Counted from the first letter of the stretch, positions 13,163-24,555 are shown. The stretch is DNA of 64,000 bases from Mesocentrotus franciscanus (GCA_037976565.1 CP137685.1:21223032-21287031), one strand, 5' to 3'. Numbers and translations are program-made. The notes: a model not told the origin generated them from the letters alone.

Positions 13163-13314
13163 CAGGTGTATGATGCCTGCAAATCCCAGCCAGAGTGTTA
13201 ATAAGAGTGTAACCAGGTTGAGAAGCTTGATGGAGTTGCTGGTTCTGAGAATACTCAGGAACTGGAGAATCTCTGAAAGCTGCATGAGACGTAGTGCCCT
13301 CAAGAATCTCAGGC
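13163..13314 (-). CDS. KCNMA1: BK (Slo1) potassium channel exon: S4 voltage sensor and S5
   Basis: Exon of 152 bases: acceptor ttcctag, two bases completing Gly, 50 codons, donor gtaagta. It starts [20 protein letters not shown] and continues [16 protein letters not shown]...IIHL. The S4 arginines equivalent to R207, R210 and R213 and the Glu equivalent to E219 are all present, so voltage sensing should be intact. S5 is less conserved: [18 protein letters not shown] replaces the human LLSIFISTWLTAAGFIHL. An open frame running past the acceptor into the intron extends this exon artificially to 190 codons; the AG acceptor and the homology both stop at 13314. The next exon joins at a codon boundary. 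Confidence 0.96.
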
Positions 13315-13675
13315 CTAGGAAGGAAAAAATAGAAATTGAGAATTCCAATACATGTATATTTTTAACATAATAATTCAAAAGTTGATAATTGATTGCAAAT
13401 GAATAGTAACTTTGAATAAAAATGACTGGAAGTGATATTAGAAGGGTGAAAAACATGACAGAAATTTCAAAATATAAAAAAGGATGATAGAGAAAAAAAA
13501 AGCAGAAGGACAGAGAAGGAAAGAGTACACAAAAAAGAAAAAGGGAAAGGGAAAGAGAGAAGAAAAATGACTGGCAAGGTGAAGACTGGCAAGTGAAGCA
13601 TGACAGAGACAAGGGAAAGAGCAGCACGAGAAAAGAGGTGTTAGATATAAAGGGGAAAGAAAGGAAGAAAGACAC

Positions 13676-13830
13676 AGAGAGAGAGGGGGTCAAAAAAAGA
13701 TACAGGAAAGGATAGAGAGGGAGAGAGGGAGAGAGGGAGAGAGGAGAGAGGAGAGAGGGAGAGAGGGGAGAGAGGAGAGAGGAGAGAGGAGAGAGGGAGA
13801 GAGGGAGAGAGGGAGAGAGAGAGAGAGAGA
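13676..13830. repeat. GA-rich purine tract
   Basis: Irregular GAGAGAGGGAGAGAGG repeats on the plus strand, within the S3-S4 intron. Confidence 0.95.
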
Positions 13831-13867
13831 AGATAGATTTTTAATTTTTTACAAAGAGCAAATTGGC

Positions 13868-13925
13868 AGCTTAGAGCCAGAAGGGCATTAACTGGATGTT
13901 AAAGTATATGAGTCAAACAGACAAA
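13868..13925. repeat. SHR hairpin with deleted right arm
   Basis: Left arm GAGCCAGAAGGGCATTAACT is intact. The spacer and outer CAAACAGACAA are present, but the right-arm core is missing. Confidence 0.75.
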
Positions 13926-14127
13926 ATACAATATCTACTCGAAAATGTTATGGTATATTACAAGATAGAGAGTTCCACATCTACTCTAGATAACATATAT
14001 TTTGTACACACATGTACATTCATTTTAGGCATACCCAACACACGCCCCTCGCCTCACAGAATCTCAGGTCTTCTTCTATCTATTACAGCACCATGTTTTG
14101 GAAATACACTCATGATACTCTGTACAC

Positions 14128-14210
14128 TATCGAATTGGAGCCAGAAGGGCATTAAGTTGTATCATCTTAGACAGCGTCAATGCCCTTCTAGCTCCAAAAA
14201 GACAATATTG
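14128..14210. repeat. SHR hairpin
   Basis: GGAGCCAGAAGGGCATTAAG and TCAATGCCCTTCTAGCTCC flank a spacer of about 25 bases. The outer right side is AAAAAGACAATATT. Confidence 0.85.
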
Positions 14211-14246
14211 AATACCTTCAGAAAATGGGGTATTGCCTTGAAGAAG

Positions 14247-14325
14247 TCGTCTGTTTAGAGCCAGAAGGGAGTGAACTCTGTATTTATGTATGAGAGTTAA
14301 CGCCCTTTTGGCTTGGGACAGATTT
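14247..14325. repeat. SHR hairpin
   Basis: GTCTGTTTAGAGCCAGAAGG and AGTTAACGCCCTTTTGGCT with outer ACAGA. Confidence 0.85.
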
Positions 14326-15480
14326 AATATGAATTGAATTAAAGAGCGTCAAATTACAGAATTTCAAAATTCATATCACTTTGCATTTTAGAAACATTGA
14401 TTAAAGTGAAATGGGAACGTTACAGGCTGTGTTTTTATCTTTGAAGATTTCCACCATTCTTCCCCAAATCCCCCAAATCTGTTTTTGCATGGAGAGTGCA
14501 TTCACCCTGGGCTACGTGACACGCCTGCGGCTTTGTCAAAATGCGGACCAAAGCCCTCGCTTGAACCGCCAAGGGTAGATTTAGGGGTATTCTCCACGTC
14601 ACTCGCAATTCATTAAGGTATTCTGCGCAGTTCATTAATGAAGAGCTGCATTAAACAGACCCCCGGCTCCATTTAAACTGCGCATATTCAATATACAGTG
14701 GACAAACTTTGATTAAGATAGAAACATATATAGAAATGCCATGAACTGTAAAGTCTAGATATATACGCAAATGCCTATTAGTCATGCTGCCTAAACGTAA
14801 TATCGTTGTACATGTACTTTGTCAATGCCTGATTTACACACATATTCTATGTTTGTTTTTATCTTTAATGGAGAATATTTTGCTACTTATGCGTCATGAA
14901 CAACAAATCTTTTTTGCACAGCCGGACAGGGATTAAAGTGTACCGATCATCTGAAAAGATAATTTGTGTATAGCTAGAAAGTATAAAATCAACTTAAAAA
15001 AACTTAACCTGGCATTCTATAGGTAACCATTAAAGGAGTATGAAGAAAATAAAGGATAACTTAAAATCCTGCATATAGGGCTTGCACGGAACAAGTCGGA
15101 CATGCGTTCCGTGCGCTCCTGCGCTCCCTATTCTATTCGAGTGTGTACGCATGCATTGCATACTGTAGTCAAAAAGGCGATTTACGGTTCACTGGGAGTG
15201 TATTCAAACTCCAATATCTCTTTGTCGAAGAAATATTTGAAGCTCATAGTTTGACTAGAGTATGGCAACATGGAACCCCTTACATCAAAAACAAAACATG
15301 TTTTGGTGATGGGTACACTTCAAATTTCATGCCCCTTTAAACTCTCATCAGATGAAAAGCTTTGAGTACAGAGAAGAAAGATCTTTTAATATTACCCTGC
15401 AATTTTACAGTTCGCCTCTGTAACACCCCCCCCCCCTGATTCATCAGAAATCAAGAGCATGGTATGGCTTAAAGTTCTGC

Positions 15481-15550
15481 TGTAAGCCAGAAGGGCATTA
15501 ACTCATAATAATTATCACTGAGTTAAAACCCTTATGGCTCCAAACATATG
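15481..15550. repeat. SHR hairpin
   Basis: AAGCCAGAAGGGCATTAACT and GAGTTAAAACCCTTATGGCT about 15 bases apart. Confidence 0.85.
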
Positions 15551-15587
15551 ACCTATCATCTTTCTTTTACAGGATCTCTCTCATAAT

Positions 15588-15909
15588 CAGTGGCGTAGCC
15601 AGGACTCTTTAAGTCTGGGCACTAGGGGGGGGGGGAATCATCACTTTCTGTGTTTTTTAGGGGGTATCAGAATTTTTTGGTGGGGGAAGCAGGCTTAATC
15701 ATTTACATTGTGTATTCTGTGAGGGAGCAACATATTGCATTTTGATGTATTGAAACTGTACATTTCAAGGCATGAAATATATAATATGCGAATTTACTAA
15801 AAACCAAAGAATAGCCTCTCTTTTTATTTTTGCATTTTTAAAATTGTTTGTGGGGAGGTACAGGGGGGGGGGCACATAACCCCCAGGCCCCCCTTGGCTA
15901 CATGGATGC
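15588..15909. mobile_element. CAGTGGCGTAGCC TIR element
   Basis: Starts CAGTGGCGTAGCCAGGA, ends CCCCCCTTGGCTACATGGATG, with G-rich and C-rich subterminal runs. The ends are typical of short hAT-like non-autonomous elements. No target duplication could be settled. Confidence 0.65.
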
Positions 15910-15934
15910 TCATGATCATGGCTACATAAGGCAT

Positions 15935-16000
15935 GGGAGCCAGAAGGGCATTAATCAATATCTTCTAATGTAGAATTAACACCCTTCGGTCTCTCAACGA
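15935..16000. repeat. SHR hairpin
   Basis: GGGAGCCAGAAGGGCATTAA and AATTAACACCCTTCGGTCTC. It starts 26 bases after the end of the preceding TIR element. Confidence 0.8.
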
Positions 16001-16048
16001 TATGGCCTCTGGTATCGCTTTACGTGATCTCTTTTAGCCGTTAACATA

Positions 16049-16116
16049 CGAGCCACAAGGGTATTCGCTAATATCAGCTAACACAAAGCTAATGACCTTC
16101 TGGCTCTCAACAGATG
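16049..16116. repeat. SHR hairpin
   Basis: GAGCCACAAGGGTATTCGC and GCTAATGACCTTCTGGCTCT with outer CAACAGATG. Confidence 0.8.
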
Positions 16117-16467
16117 TTTGTGTCATATGGCCTCCTGGTATCTCACTGGAGGATCTATTTAATGATCAAAGCTATAGACATAACACAAACGTCATTTACA
16201 CCTAATTGAGGGCCACAGAGGTGATTAATAGTTCATTTCATCTCATGAAACACTGTTAATTATAGGCATGATTGCTAGTCCAGAGTAATTCCACCCCCCC
16301 CCCCTTCCTCTCTCTGCATCAATGTCTATCTGCCTTTCTTTCTTTCTACCACTCCCTTGCTCCATTTCTCTCTTCCCTCCCCACTCTATATCTCTGTCTC
16401 TGTCTCTCTGTGTCTCTATCTCCCCCTACATTTTTTCCCTCTTTTTCCCTCCATATTAACGTACCTG

Positions 16468-16757
16468 GGGGGTGTTTCACAAAGACTAAGATCGACTTTA
16501 AGTTGGACTTAAGTATAACAGGCCGTTCATGCCATTGGTTGCTATCCCAATTGGTCTCTAAATTATAATCTTTAGATCATATTTTTTCCTTCAATAATGA
16601 ATTATCAAAAAATGTAAGTTTTGTAGATTTTTTACCATGATTTGTACATCCCTTGAGAGACCAATGCCAGTAAATAATGATAGCAAATAATGGCATGAAC
16701 GGCCTGTTATACTTAAGTCCAACTTAAGGTCGATCTTAGTCTTTGTGAAACACCCCC
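16468..16757. mobile_element. Tourist/Harbinger-like MITE, type A
   Basis: About 290 bases with inverted repeats of about 70 bases, starting GGGGGTGTTTCACAAAGACT and running through TTAAGTTGGACTTAAGTATA and ACAGGCCGTTCATGCCATTG. Direct repeats CTG flank it (16465-16467, 16758-16760). G-run termini and a 3-base CWG duplication fit PIF/Harbinger. No transposase. Confidence 0.85.
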
Positions 16758-17089
16758 CTGGTTCTCTTCTTGTGCCACATTATATTCATCATGGGGTAGA
16801 TATACCAAAGACTTCAAGAATTCAACCGTTTCCAGCGCAAAATTAACCTGTACCAGTGTCATACAGGTCACCATGAAGCTAATCATGACTAGAAATTGAT
16901 AATTTTTCAAAGCCATTGCGTTGCACACAAAAAATCCTTCCGTCACTCGGTGCCTATTGTTTTGTGCAAAATTGCATGTGTAGCAAAAAGAGTGACTGTA
17001 CAGAGAGGCGAAGAAGGCAATCAAAGTGTTAACAAAAGTTGGACCGAAATTGCCCATTATAACATAAACAAAGGGTAACTTAGGTTAGA

Positions 17090-18570
17090 ACATGATAGTA
17101 TACAAAATATGGTATTTGTTTGAGAGCATCCTATTGGTTGAGAAGCTATCATGTGACACTCAACATTTTGTTATATGTGTACGAGCATGGAATATAACAA
17201 ACTTTTTGGCAAAGTACAATGCGAACAAAAGTGAATTGAACTGTGCCCCTCTCTGCCTGGGCATATATCCATTGTTCTCATTGTCTTAGCTGTGCACATT
17301 TGACACAAAGGCAACCTGAATGGTAATCAAGAGGGCCGGATTCAAAACAGGAGCAAGGCAGGAGACTACAAATACTCTTGAATTTTATTAAGAAATATTG
17401 CATGCATTTCATTGTTCAATATAACATATGTTCACCTGCAAATTTAGAATTTCCCGTTCGCCATTATATTTCCACCTTGGCCTCAGGCCTCGGTAAAATA
17501 TAACTCTGGAAAATCTTATTATCATTTTTTTTTTTTTTTGAGGGGAGGGTTCATATATTTTGTTATATTGAACGCCGGAGCATGGAATATTTGTATAATA
17601 TTAAATTTCCTATATCGATACTGATGCGCGATTGGTCAAAATGCTATCACATGACCATGGCTACAAGGATGAGAAGCATTATATTTTCCAACATGACGTA
17701 AATTACGTCATACCTCTGAATATAACGCCGTTATATCCAGAGGTATGACGTAATTTACGTAATGTTGAGCACACACAGTTCAATGCACTACACACGTACA
17801 CCGCTGCTTCGCACATCACACAATACACGCATTAATTGCATGCAGCGCGAAATATGAAATTGCAACAAATTTGTTTTTGCTTCGCTTGGTGAGGAAGAAT
17901 TGGACTAAATTAATTGATTAAAAAGATTCTCGTTCTACTGAGAAAGTCATCAATGTAGCTGAGAATGTGCTGAAAGCTTACACTGCAGTGAACACAAAGG
18001 ATTTACAATTTTAGAAACAATTATAGCAACTGACTGAACTGAGTAAGTTTCAGTCTTCGATCATTTTTATGCGGAGGTTTGTGAATTGAACAGTAAGCGT
18101 CCATGATATTGATAACAGTCCATGGGCTGCGATATGGATTGCAGAGACATTTTTAAAAGGTGAGTGCTTTCGGTTTTGACATTGTAAATGACCTACAGCA
18201 CCATTCACTTCTGCTAGCATTCATCCCGCTATTAGTCATACTAGGCCTAGATAGTCCAGGTCTCCAGGACCAGGACCAGGCCCAAGTACTGCAGCTCTCG
18301 TGCGGTAAACCTGCACACATATGAATGATTATGAGACTGCATCTTGTTTTGTATCGAATATAGGTCATCATAATATAACATATATTGACTTTTTCCTTCG
18401 GGAACAATATCACATTTCATTTCCCTTGAGGAGTTATATTTTTGTCTCGGAATACTATATTTTTCCTCAGCGCTACGCGCTTTGGAAAAATATAATGTCC
18501 CTCGACAAAATATAACTCCCTCGAGGATCTCAAATGTTATATTGCCCCTCTAGGCAGTCAATATCTGTAT
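17090..18570. repeat. Old repeat-rich block with inverted modules
   Basis: Two related modules (17120-17200 and 17555-17670) contain ACGAGCATGGAATAT or CGGAGCATGGAATAT and GCTATCA(C/T)(A/G)TGAC in opposite order. The right part (18390-18545) has AAATATAACTCCCTCGAGG and its inverse. It looks like a decayed transposon, but I could not fix its ends. Confidence 0.45.
17689..17767. repeat. Strong hairpin carrying four TGACGTAA-type sites
   Basis: Arms CAACATGACGTAAATTACGT...CATACCTCTG and CAGAGGTATGACGTAATTTA...CGTAATGTTG pair nearly perfectly over about 38 bases around ACGCCGT. Each arm is itself close to a palindrome (TGACGTAAATTACGTCA), a CREB/ATF or PAR-bZIP-like site. Confidence 0.85.
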
Positions 18571-18721
18571 AATATTTGGGATGGGTAGTAGCAAGAAAAC
18601 CTTGTTGGCCTCCTTCGCTGGCCAATATCCAGTGATCTTTCATATGCACATTTCCATTCAACTCCCAGGTGTATACTACATGAACACCTGAACAGCTGGG
18701 CAAACTCTAGAAAAAATTTCT

Positions 18722-18989
18722 TCCATCATAGGGAGAGGAAGAAGGAGAAGATGGAGAGGGGAAGGAGAGAGAGGAGGGAGGGAGGGAGGGAGGGATGGAG
18801 AAAGAGAGAGAGAGAGAGAGAGAGAGAATGAGAATGAGGGGGATGGAGAGAGAGGGTGAAGTGAGTATATGGGGGTGTTTGTGTGTGTGTGAGAGATAGG
18901 ACAGAGGGATAGAGATCAAGAGAGGGGAGAAAGAGAGAGAACTGAGTAATAGGACAGAGACTCAGAGAGTAAAGAAAGATAATTTTACG

Positions 18990-19031
<42 letters not shown>

Positions 19032-19127
19032 TGACAGAGGGAGGGTGATAAAGAAAGAGAGAGAGAGAGATAGAGAGGGGACAGAAAGAGAGAGGACTGA
19101 GGAATAAGACCAAGAGAAATGAAAGAT

Positions 19128-19170
<43 letters not shown>

Positions 19171-19240
19171 CAGATGGGAGCAATGAAGATGTAGAAATAA
19201 AAGACAGACATAATACCAGAGAGAGAGGGGGGGCAGAGAC
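18722..19240. repeat. GA-rich minisatellite
   Basis: About 500 bases of (GA)n, GGGAGGGA and variants. Larger sub-units recur (GACAGA...GAGAGGACTGAGGAATA near 18925 and 19080). Overlapping minus-strand Ser/Leu-rich open frames of up to 161 codons are artefacts. Confidence 0.95.
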
Positions 19241-19559
19241 ACCAATGAGTTGTCCCTGATTCAAATCAAAACAACGAGTTGTCCCTGATTCTAAATTGAA
19301 TTCTCGCTCGAAGCAATGCCTAATCCTCTGTTTTGCTATACAGTGTTTTGTTATACGATGTTCAGATGAATACAAATAATATCTAGCGTATACTTTCAGA
19401 GGAAAAAACGGAAGAGATAGCGAGAGACAGAAAGAGAAAAAAAAAGAGTTTGGGCAATCAAAACAAAAGTAAGGAGAAAGGGAGAAAAGAGAAAGAAAAC
19501 AGAGAGAAAGAGAGAGAATGATTAAAGGAGATCTGGGTATAGAGAAATTACAAGAAAAT

Positions 19560-19590
19560 CATAGAGAGAGAGAGAGAGAGAGAGAGAAGC
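19560..19590. repeat. (GA)n microsatellite
   Basis: About 12 GA units. Confidence 0.95.
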
Positions 19591-19793
19591 AATGAGCAAG
19601 AGAAAGACAGCAAAACAAAACAAAAATAAGGAAGAGGAAAGATTTAAAGACAGATGTTTGAAAAGGATGGCAAATACATTAACAAATAACAAATATCTCT
19701 CTTCTTCTTTTTTTTTCCTCTTTTCTTTTTTTCCCCTTTTTAAATAAACATTGAGGCAATATTATACAAGATATGTAAAGATAATAAACTTAC

Positions 19794-19905
19794 CAAGCCA
19801 TGTTCTAACCATATAGATGGATACAAATATCGGAGGAATGGTGAAGAAATCCACAACAGAATTCAGTGAAAGCCAGAACCAGAATTTGTCCTGAGCAGCT
19901 ATAAA
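19794..19905 (-). CDS. KCNMA1: BK (Slo1) potassium channel exon: end of S2 and S3
   Basis: Exon of 112 bases: acceptor ttttcag, 37 codons plus one base, donor gtaagtt. The peptide runs [20 protein letters not shown] and then [17 protein letters not shown]. It follows the previous exon in frame and leaves one G that joins the next exon as Gly. It matches human [21 protein letters not shown]. The Asp equivalent to D186, a voltage-sensor residue, is kept. The residue equivalent to N172, which helps hold regulatory Mg2+ in vertebrate BK, is Gln here, and the residue equivalent to E180 is Ser. Residue numbers follow the human short form from memory. It is the S3 part of the voltage sensor. Confidence 0.95.
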
Positions 19906-20701
19906 CTGAAAATAAAATATAACAAATAAAGTACTTTTAATACATCTATATGTTTTTATGTTTGCATTGCATCAATGTTAATATGTATTCATATTGAAGT
20001 TTAGTATGGATAAATATGAATACTGGTATACTTTAATTTACTAAGCAAAATATATGCACTACATAGAAATACAAGTCACATAAAAAAAATTAAGCTCTTT
20101 CTCAATATTTTGACTCAAATCAATTTAATTTCTAAATTATCTTGGCAAATTGCATTTGACCTGTATAAATCAAATTTAATACTGAATGTAGCAGAGTAAA
20201 AGTGATTAAAAACAAGCTTAAAATACCATGTTCAATAGCATCACATAGAAATATCTGAACAATCAATTGGTAAGAGGGACTATAACAATACTGGAAAAAC
20301 ATTTGCAAAATCAATGTACAAAGTAATATGAATTATTCTCGCCATTAATCTTCATATTTTATGCAATGAGAAGTTGCATATTTTGGACTTTCATCTATAC
20401 GTTTAAAATGTACTACTCATTTAATAGTAGACTCACATGTGTGTATTACAATCACGAGTAATTTACAATTGCATAACATTTGTTTACTTCTATTATTATT
20501 ATGATTCCATTCAGTGTATTTTGTTATCATGTAAACACTTTTGTAAAAATATTATACGATTCAGCCCCCGGGCTGCGATGCATTTAAAAAAAAAAAAAAA
20601 TTATTATTACATTTTTTTCAGCTGGATATCAAAATCAGCAAGCTTCAGGATCAAGGTTACATTGCAGTTTTTCAAATAACCATTTGATGATAAAGTTTTA
20701 A

Positions 20702-21156
20702 AGGGATTGGGTATCTTTACCTCAGATTCTAAACAAAAATCCTGGATTTAGCTCATGCTGCAATCATAATTATAAACCTTTAGGTAAGTCAGGAATCCCT
20801 TGACTTTTACAAGCTGATCACATGTCTGATTATCAAGATGATATTGGGTTCTTGTATAGCCTTATATCTATCAGACTTGACACTCCTGGCGCTCCCGATT
20901 ATTACCCTGCCTTTAGCATGGCTGCCATTACCGCGCTCTAGCATTAAAAGGAATTAGAATTAGAAATTTCAAAAACCATAAATGAGTATGGTAAAACCGG
21001 TCACTCAAAGATTTTTACTTTTTTGAAGCACTTCATGGTCATTTTGAAGCGCAAGTTTTTTCGGGGTTCATTATTACACCATATCACAGACACTGATAAC
21101 ACGTAGGGCCATGCATCTCAGATTTGTAAAACTGGAAACATTGGTAAACGATGCCT
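20702..21156. mobile_element. TTAA-flanked element, family F1
   Basis: Starts AGGGATTGGGTATCTTTACC and ends ACGATGCCT between TTAA sites (20698-20701, 21157-21160). It shares TCATGCTGCAATCATAATTA and ACACGTAGGGCCATGCATCT with copies at 31808 and 45454, and contains a SINE fragment. TTAA duplication is typical of piggyBac and Kolobok. Non-coding. Confidence 0.82.
20885..20955 (-). mobile_element. SINE fragment inserted in a TTAA element
   Basis: CTGCCTTTAGCATGGCTGCC and ATTACCGCGCTCTAGCATT are the reverse complement of the SINE body. The piece interrupts the TTAA element at 20702-21156 relative to its copies at 31808 and 45454. Confidence 0.75.
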
Positions 21157-21400
21157 TTAAGGCTTATAATGGAAGACATGAAATACAAATGGTTTATGGA
21201 TCATCCAATAAATGTCAAACATATCATACATGCTGCTGCTTTGTTCTCAAAGCAATTGTTTCCAATCCAATCCAGGGCCTACATTCGTGTAGCACTGAGA
21301 AAACAGCTTATTACCAGGGCTCAAGCATGTTGCTTGTTTGGTGGGTAGACATGGAATCTAGTACACTCTAAAGATACAACACGTACAGTATGCATATACT

Positions 21401-21460
21401 CTGTTCGGAGCCAGAAAGGCATTGACCCATATCTCGCCCTTCTGGCTCTCAACAGACGAA
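21401..21460. repeat. SHR hairpin
   Basis: CTGTTCGGAGCCAGAAAGGC and GCCCTTCTGGCTCTCAACAG with a shortened spacer. Confidence 0.85.
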
Positions 21461-21539
21461 AGATGCTCTCCATAAGTATTGATGTTTATAATAGGCGTAT
21501 GACGTCCGTTGAGAGCTATATATATACATGGACAGGCTA

Positions 21540-22100
21540 TGTTGAAATATGTGATTTTAATGCCTTTTTAGCTCTAAGGAGAAAATATCGCTTCTTCAGA
21601 GCCAGAAGGGCATTAACTCTGGTGCTACAAGATGTCTTTTAATGCTCTTTTAGCTTTCAGGAGATGCTATCGTCTGTTCGGAGCAAGAAGGGCAATACCT
21701 CTTTTTAAAAGATATGATTATATAATACCCTTTTAGCTCTCAGGGGATGCTATTTTCTATTCAGAGCCAGAAGGGCATTAACTCTGTTTCAAGTGTAATT
21801 TTGAGTTAGAAAGGCACTGACTCTGTGTTAAAAGATATGACTTAATGCCCTTTTAGCTCTCAGGGGTTGATACGACAGTCTAAATGCCGACTCTGTGTTA
21901 AAAGATATGACTTAATGCCCTTTTAGCTCTCAGGGGTTGATACGACAGTCTAAATGCCGACTCTGTGTTAAAAGATATGACTTAATGCCCTTTTAGCTCT
22001 CAGGGGGTGATACGACAGTCTACATGCTGACTCTGAGTTAAAAGATATGACTTAATGCCCTTTTAGCTCTCAGCGGATGATACCGCAGTCTAAATGCCAG
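21540..22100. repeat. SHR cluster with a 70-base tandem array
   Basis: A half copy (21568-21585) and hairpins at 21596-21660, 21672-21742 and 21756-21870 are followed by four units of exactly 70 bases starting at 21819, 21889, 21959 and 22029. Each carries the right arm CTTAATGCCCTTTTAGCTCT and GATACGACAGTCTAAATGCC. Units 1-3 are almost identical, so the expansion is recent. Confidence 0.92.
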
Positions 22101-22659
22101 GGAAGATAATTCCTACAATTGGATATTCCTATTATCCTCTTTTGGAGGCACGGTCTGGCTTTAGAGGAAGAAGTGTTTCCGTCTGGATGATATGGCAAGG
22201 TTATTTGGGTACAATGCAATGCTGTATTTTACTGGTGATCGCTATAAACAAAATATTTAAAAGCTCCTCGCTTCGATAAAAATGAGTGGTTTGGAGATTA
22301 ACCTTCAAAAAAATTCTCAATAAAACAATGACATTTCTCTTCAGTAAATACTGGTACTGGTAATGTCAATCCAACAATATTGGTACAAGTGTGTTTGTAT
22401 TTTTTTTTTTTTCTCCAAAATCACGAAACAACCTCCAATAAAATCTAGGCTAAGTATTTGTGGTTGTTTCGTTGTTGTTGTTGCTGTTATTGTCAATATT
22501 GTCAACCTTAAAATTTGGCTTCAGTAATAAAGTAATAATCTGAAATTATTATGAGCAAATGTTAAAAAAAAAGTTGAAATCAAATAATGAAAGAATAGCC
22601 AAATAAAGATGTTTTTTATCTCTCTCGGTTTATGCGTGAGTAGGGTGTATATAAATGTA

Positions 22660-22693
22660 TATTCTCTCTCTCCACATTTCTACCTTTCTCTCT

Positions 22694-22735
<42 letters not shown>

Positions 22736-22752
22736 CTCTCTCTCTCTCCACG
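22660..22752. repeat. (CT)n tract
   Basis: CT dinucleotide run with short interruptions. Confidence 0.95.
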
Positions 22753-22988
22753 ATGCAGGCGTCTCGAGAGTGGTTAAATGAGATTAGGGGAAATGTTATC
22801 GCCAGTGATCCATTTCAAGTAAATATGAAGGAGGAATTTCAGAATGACCTTCTCTATTTGTGACCAGACCCTCGGTGTGGAGGCCCATGTTATAGGTATA
22901 CGCCAGAGAATGCACATATTCTTTATCGTACGAGAGCCCATTACACGGATGTACTGCTTTATACCCATTTTGCATTTGCATGTAATAT

Positions 22989-23072
22989 CGTCTGTTTGGA
23001 GCCAGAATGGCATTGATCCGTGTTACTTTGACATGGAGTTAACGCCCCAGTGACCCTAAACAGACGACATGT
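22989..23072. repeat. SHR hairpin with long outer arms
   Basis: TCGTCTGTTTGGAGCCAGAA on the left and CCCTAAACAGACGA on the right. The outer ten bases pair perfectly although the inner arms have drifted. Confidence 0.85.
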
Positions 23073-23110
23073 TATACGTGTCCGTTATTTTTGTGTACAT
23101 TGTGTATCAC

Positions 23111-23379
23111 CAGAGCTGCCAAGCTCAACTGAAAAAAATTCTATTCTTTTCCCCAAAAAATCCTATTTTCAAAAGAAAAATCCTATTTTTGATCAATTAG
23201 TACTTTCTCACCGCGAACATTGGCTTGCCAATTTGCATATGTTCCTACATACAGGAAGAATTTTTTTATGGACCATTGGTTGAATATATGCATGATTTCG
23301 TCATGACTGGTGTGTTCGATAAATCAATGAACATCCCCAAATTGCCGATGTGAGATGCTTGTAGGATACTTTACAGCAG

Positions 23380-23411
<32 letters not shown>

Positions 23412-23470
23412 GGGGTGGAAAATCGTACTGTCGTATTTAGTCCTAAAAATCATACTGGTTGGCAGCTCTG
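23111..23470. mobile_element. CAGAGCTGCC TIR element (hAT-like)
   Basis: Starts CAGAGCTGCCAAGCTC and ends GGTTGGCAGCTCTG. The direct repeat TATCAC flanks it on both sides. A poly-T run lies inside. CAGAG termini fit hAT, though the clear duplication is 6 rather than 8 bases. Confidence 0.75.
23378..23411. repeat. Poly-T tract
   Basis: Uninterrupted T run of more than 25 bases inside the CAGAGCTGCC element. Confidence 0.97.
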
Positions 23471-23823
23471 TATCACATATTCCATCATGAATAATATGAG
23501 GTATTAGCCCTGCATTGTCAATAATAGAACATGGCATGGGCTAATTCTCTTTTCTACTTTTATAAACTTTCTTTTGTAGTATCTATACAATTGTATATTA
23601 CTTCCTTTGTTAATAATCATGATTATTAATAAAGTGATATTGAAACCAAATCATCATGATCTGATAGAGTCATAACTGACTTTGAATAATTTCAAGTTTT
23701 GCTTTTCTTTTGATTTTTTGATGTAATCAATCTCACGCAGAATGACAAAATTGAAAATAGAATAATGATATCTCAATGTCAATACATATAATATTTTCAT
23801 TTTTTTCTATTTTCTAGAAAATG

Positions 23824-24520
23824 GATGAACCAAACTGGAACTTGAATTTCATTAATGTCAATCATTGTCATTGCTAATCTAATTGAAATGAAGAAAGAAC
23901 TTTCCCTCAGAAGTGCAGGAGAAATATTATGATTGTAAAGTGATACCTATACACATCTGAACCAAACTTGACCCAGAATTTGTCATTGTCAATGCCTATT
24001 ATATGTACCATGATTGTTCATGTTGCGGAAGAAAAATTTTCCTATATGATAACAAAAACACACTTTCAATCTATTATTTTACATAGACAAAACTTGACCT
24101 TCAAAATGCCAATCATTATTAATGAGATTTCCAATGTCAATTTATATTATTAATGATATTTCCAATGTCAATTTATATTATCATTGAGATATTAATAATC
24201 ACAATCTAAAAGAAAAAGAAAAACCTACCCTCATAATAAAGTAAAGGAGTAAGTTTATGCTGATATCTTATTGAAATTATATACATTTTCAACTTTCTTT
24301 TCAAATTTTCAGTTTGAATGAACTCAACTTGACCCTGAAATATTGTTGACCTTTGACAGTATCCAGGTCATTGATAATGCTAATCATTGTCATGGTCACC
24401 ATCTTTGAGATGAAATAAGAAGCCACCCTTAGGAATAAAATAGAGGAGTATGAACGTATTTGATATCTGATTGCAAGGATGTATACATTAAACTCAAATT
24501 TTGTAACAGATATGCAGTGA
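23824..24520 (-). pseudogene. Array of decayed tandem copies of the S2 exon (ghost exons)
   Basis: At least three copies of the 3' end of the S2 exon plus its donor lie downstream of the real exon: 23905-23940, 24229-24273 and 24427-24475. A fainter one lies near 24040-24070. Each repeat starts on the plus strand with a variant of TGAACCAAACTTGACC (23824, 23958, 24086, 24316, 24518). The middle copy reads Q-stop-DISIN-LLLYFIMR with donor gtaggtt, against QVDLAFNIFFLLYFILR with gtaagtt in the true exon. The copy at 23905 has GA in place of the donor GT; the copy at 24427 has an extra base before the donor. All appear non-functional. Confidence 0.8.
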
Positions 24521-24555
24521 ACCAACCTGGACCACTGTATTCAATGTCAATCTTT

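Larger units (their letters stand above)
13315..19793 (-). other. BK channel intron between the S3 and S4 exons
   Basis: Intron of 6479 bases. It carries GA-rich tracts, six SHR hairpins, a CAGTGGCGTAGCC element, a CTG-flanked Tourist-like element, and a repeat-rich block (17090-18570) with a strong bZIP-site hairpin. I recognise nothing in 14330-15480 or in 16780-17090. Confidence 0.9.

Noticed and set aside
13121..13693. A 190-codon single-exon gene
   Set aside because: Only 13163-13314 is coding. The rest reads through an intron with a good AG acceptor at 13315 and a GA-rich tract.
18153..18413. Possible exon with WSWSWRPGL-like peptide
   Set aside because: The peptide comes from a short CCAGGACCAGG repeat with no splice sites or homology.
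18726..19375. Overlapping minus-strand frames of 70-161 codons
   Set aside because: Poly-Ser/Leu products of a GA-rich tract; they appear in several frames at once.
21819..22098. CRISPR-like array of regular repeats
   Set aside because: Units are continuous 70-base tandem copies with no unique spacers, in an animal genome.
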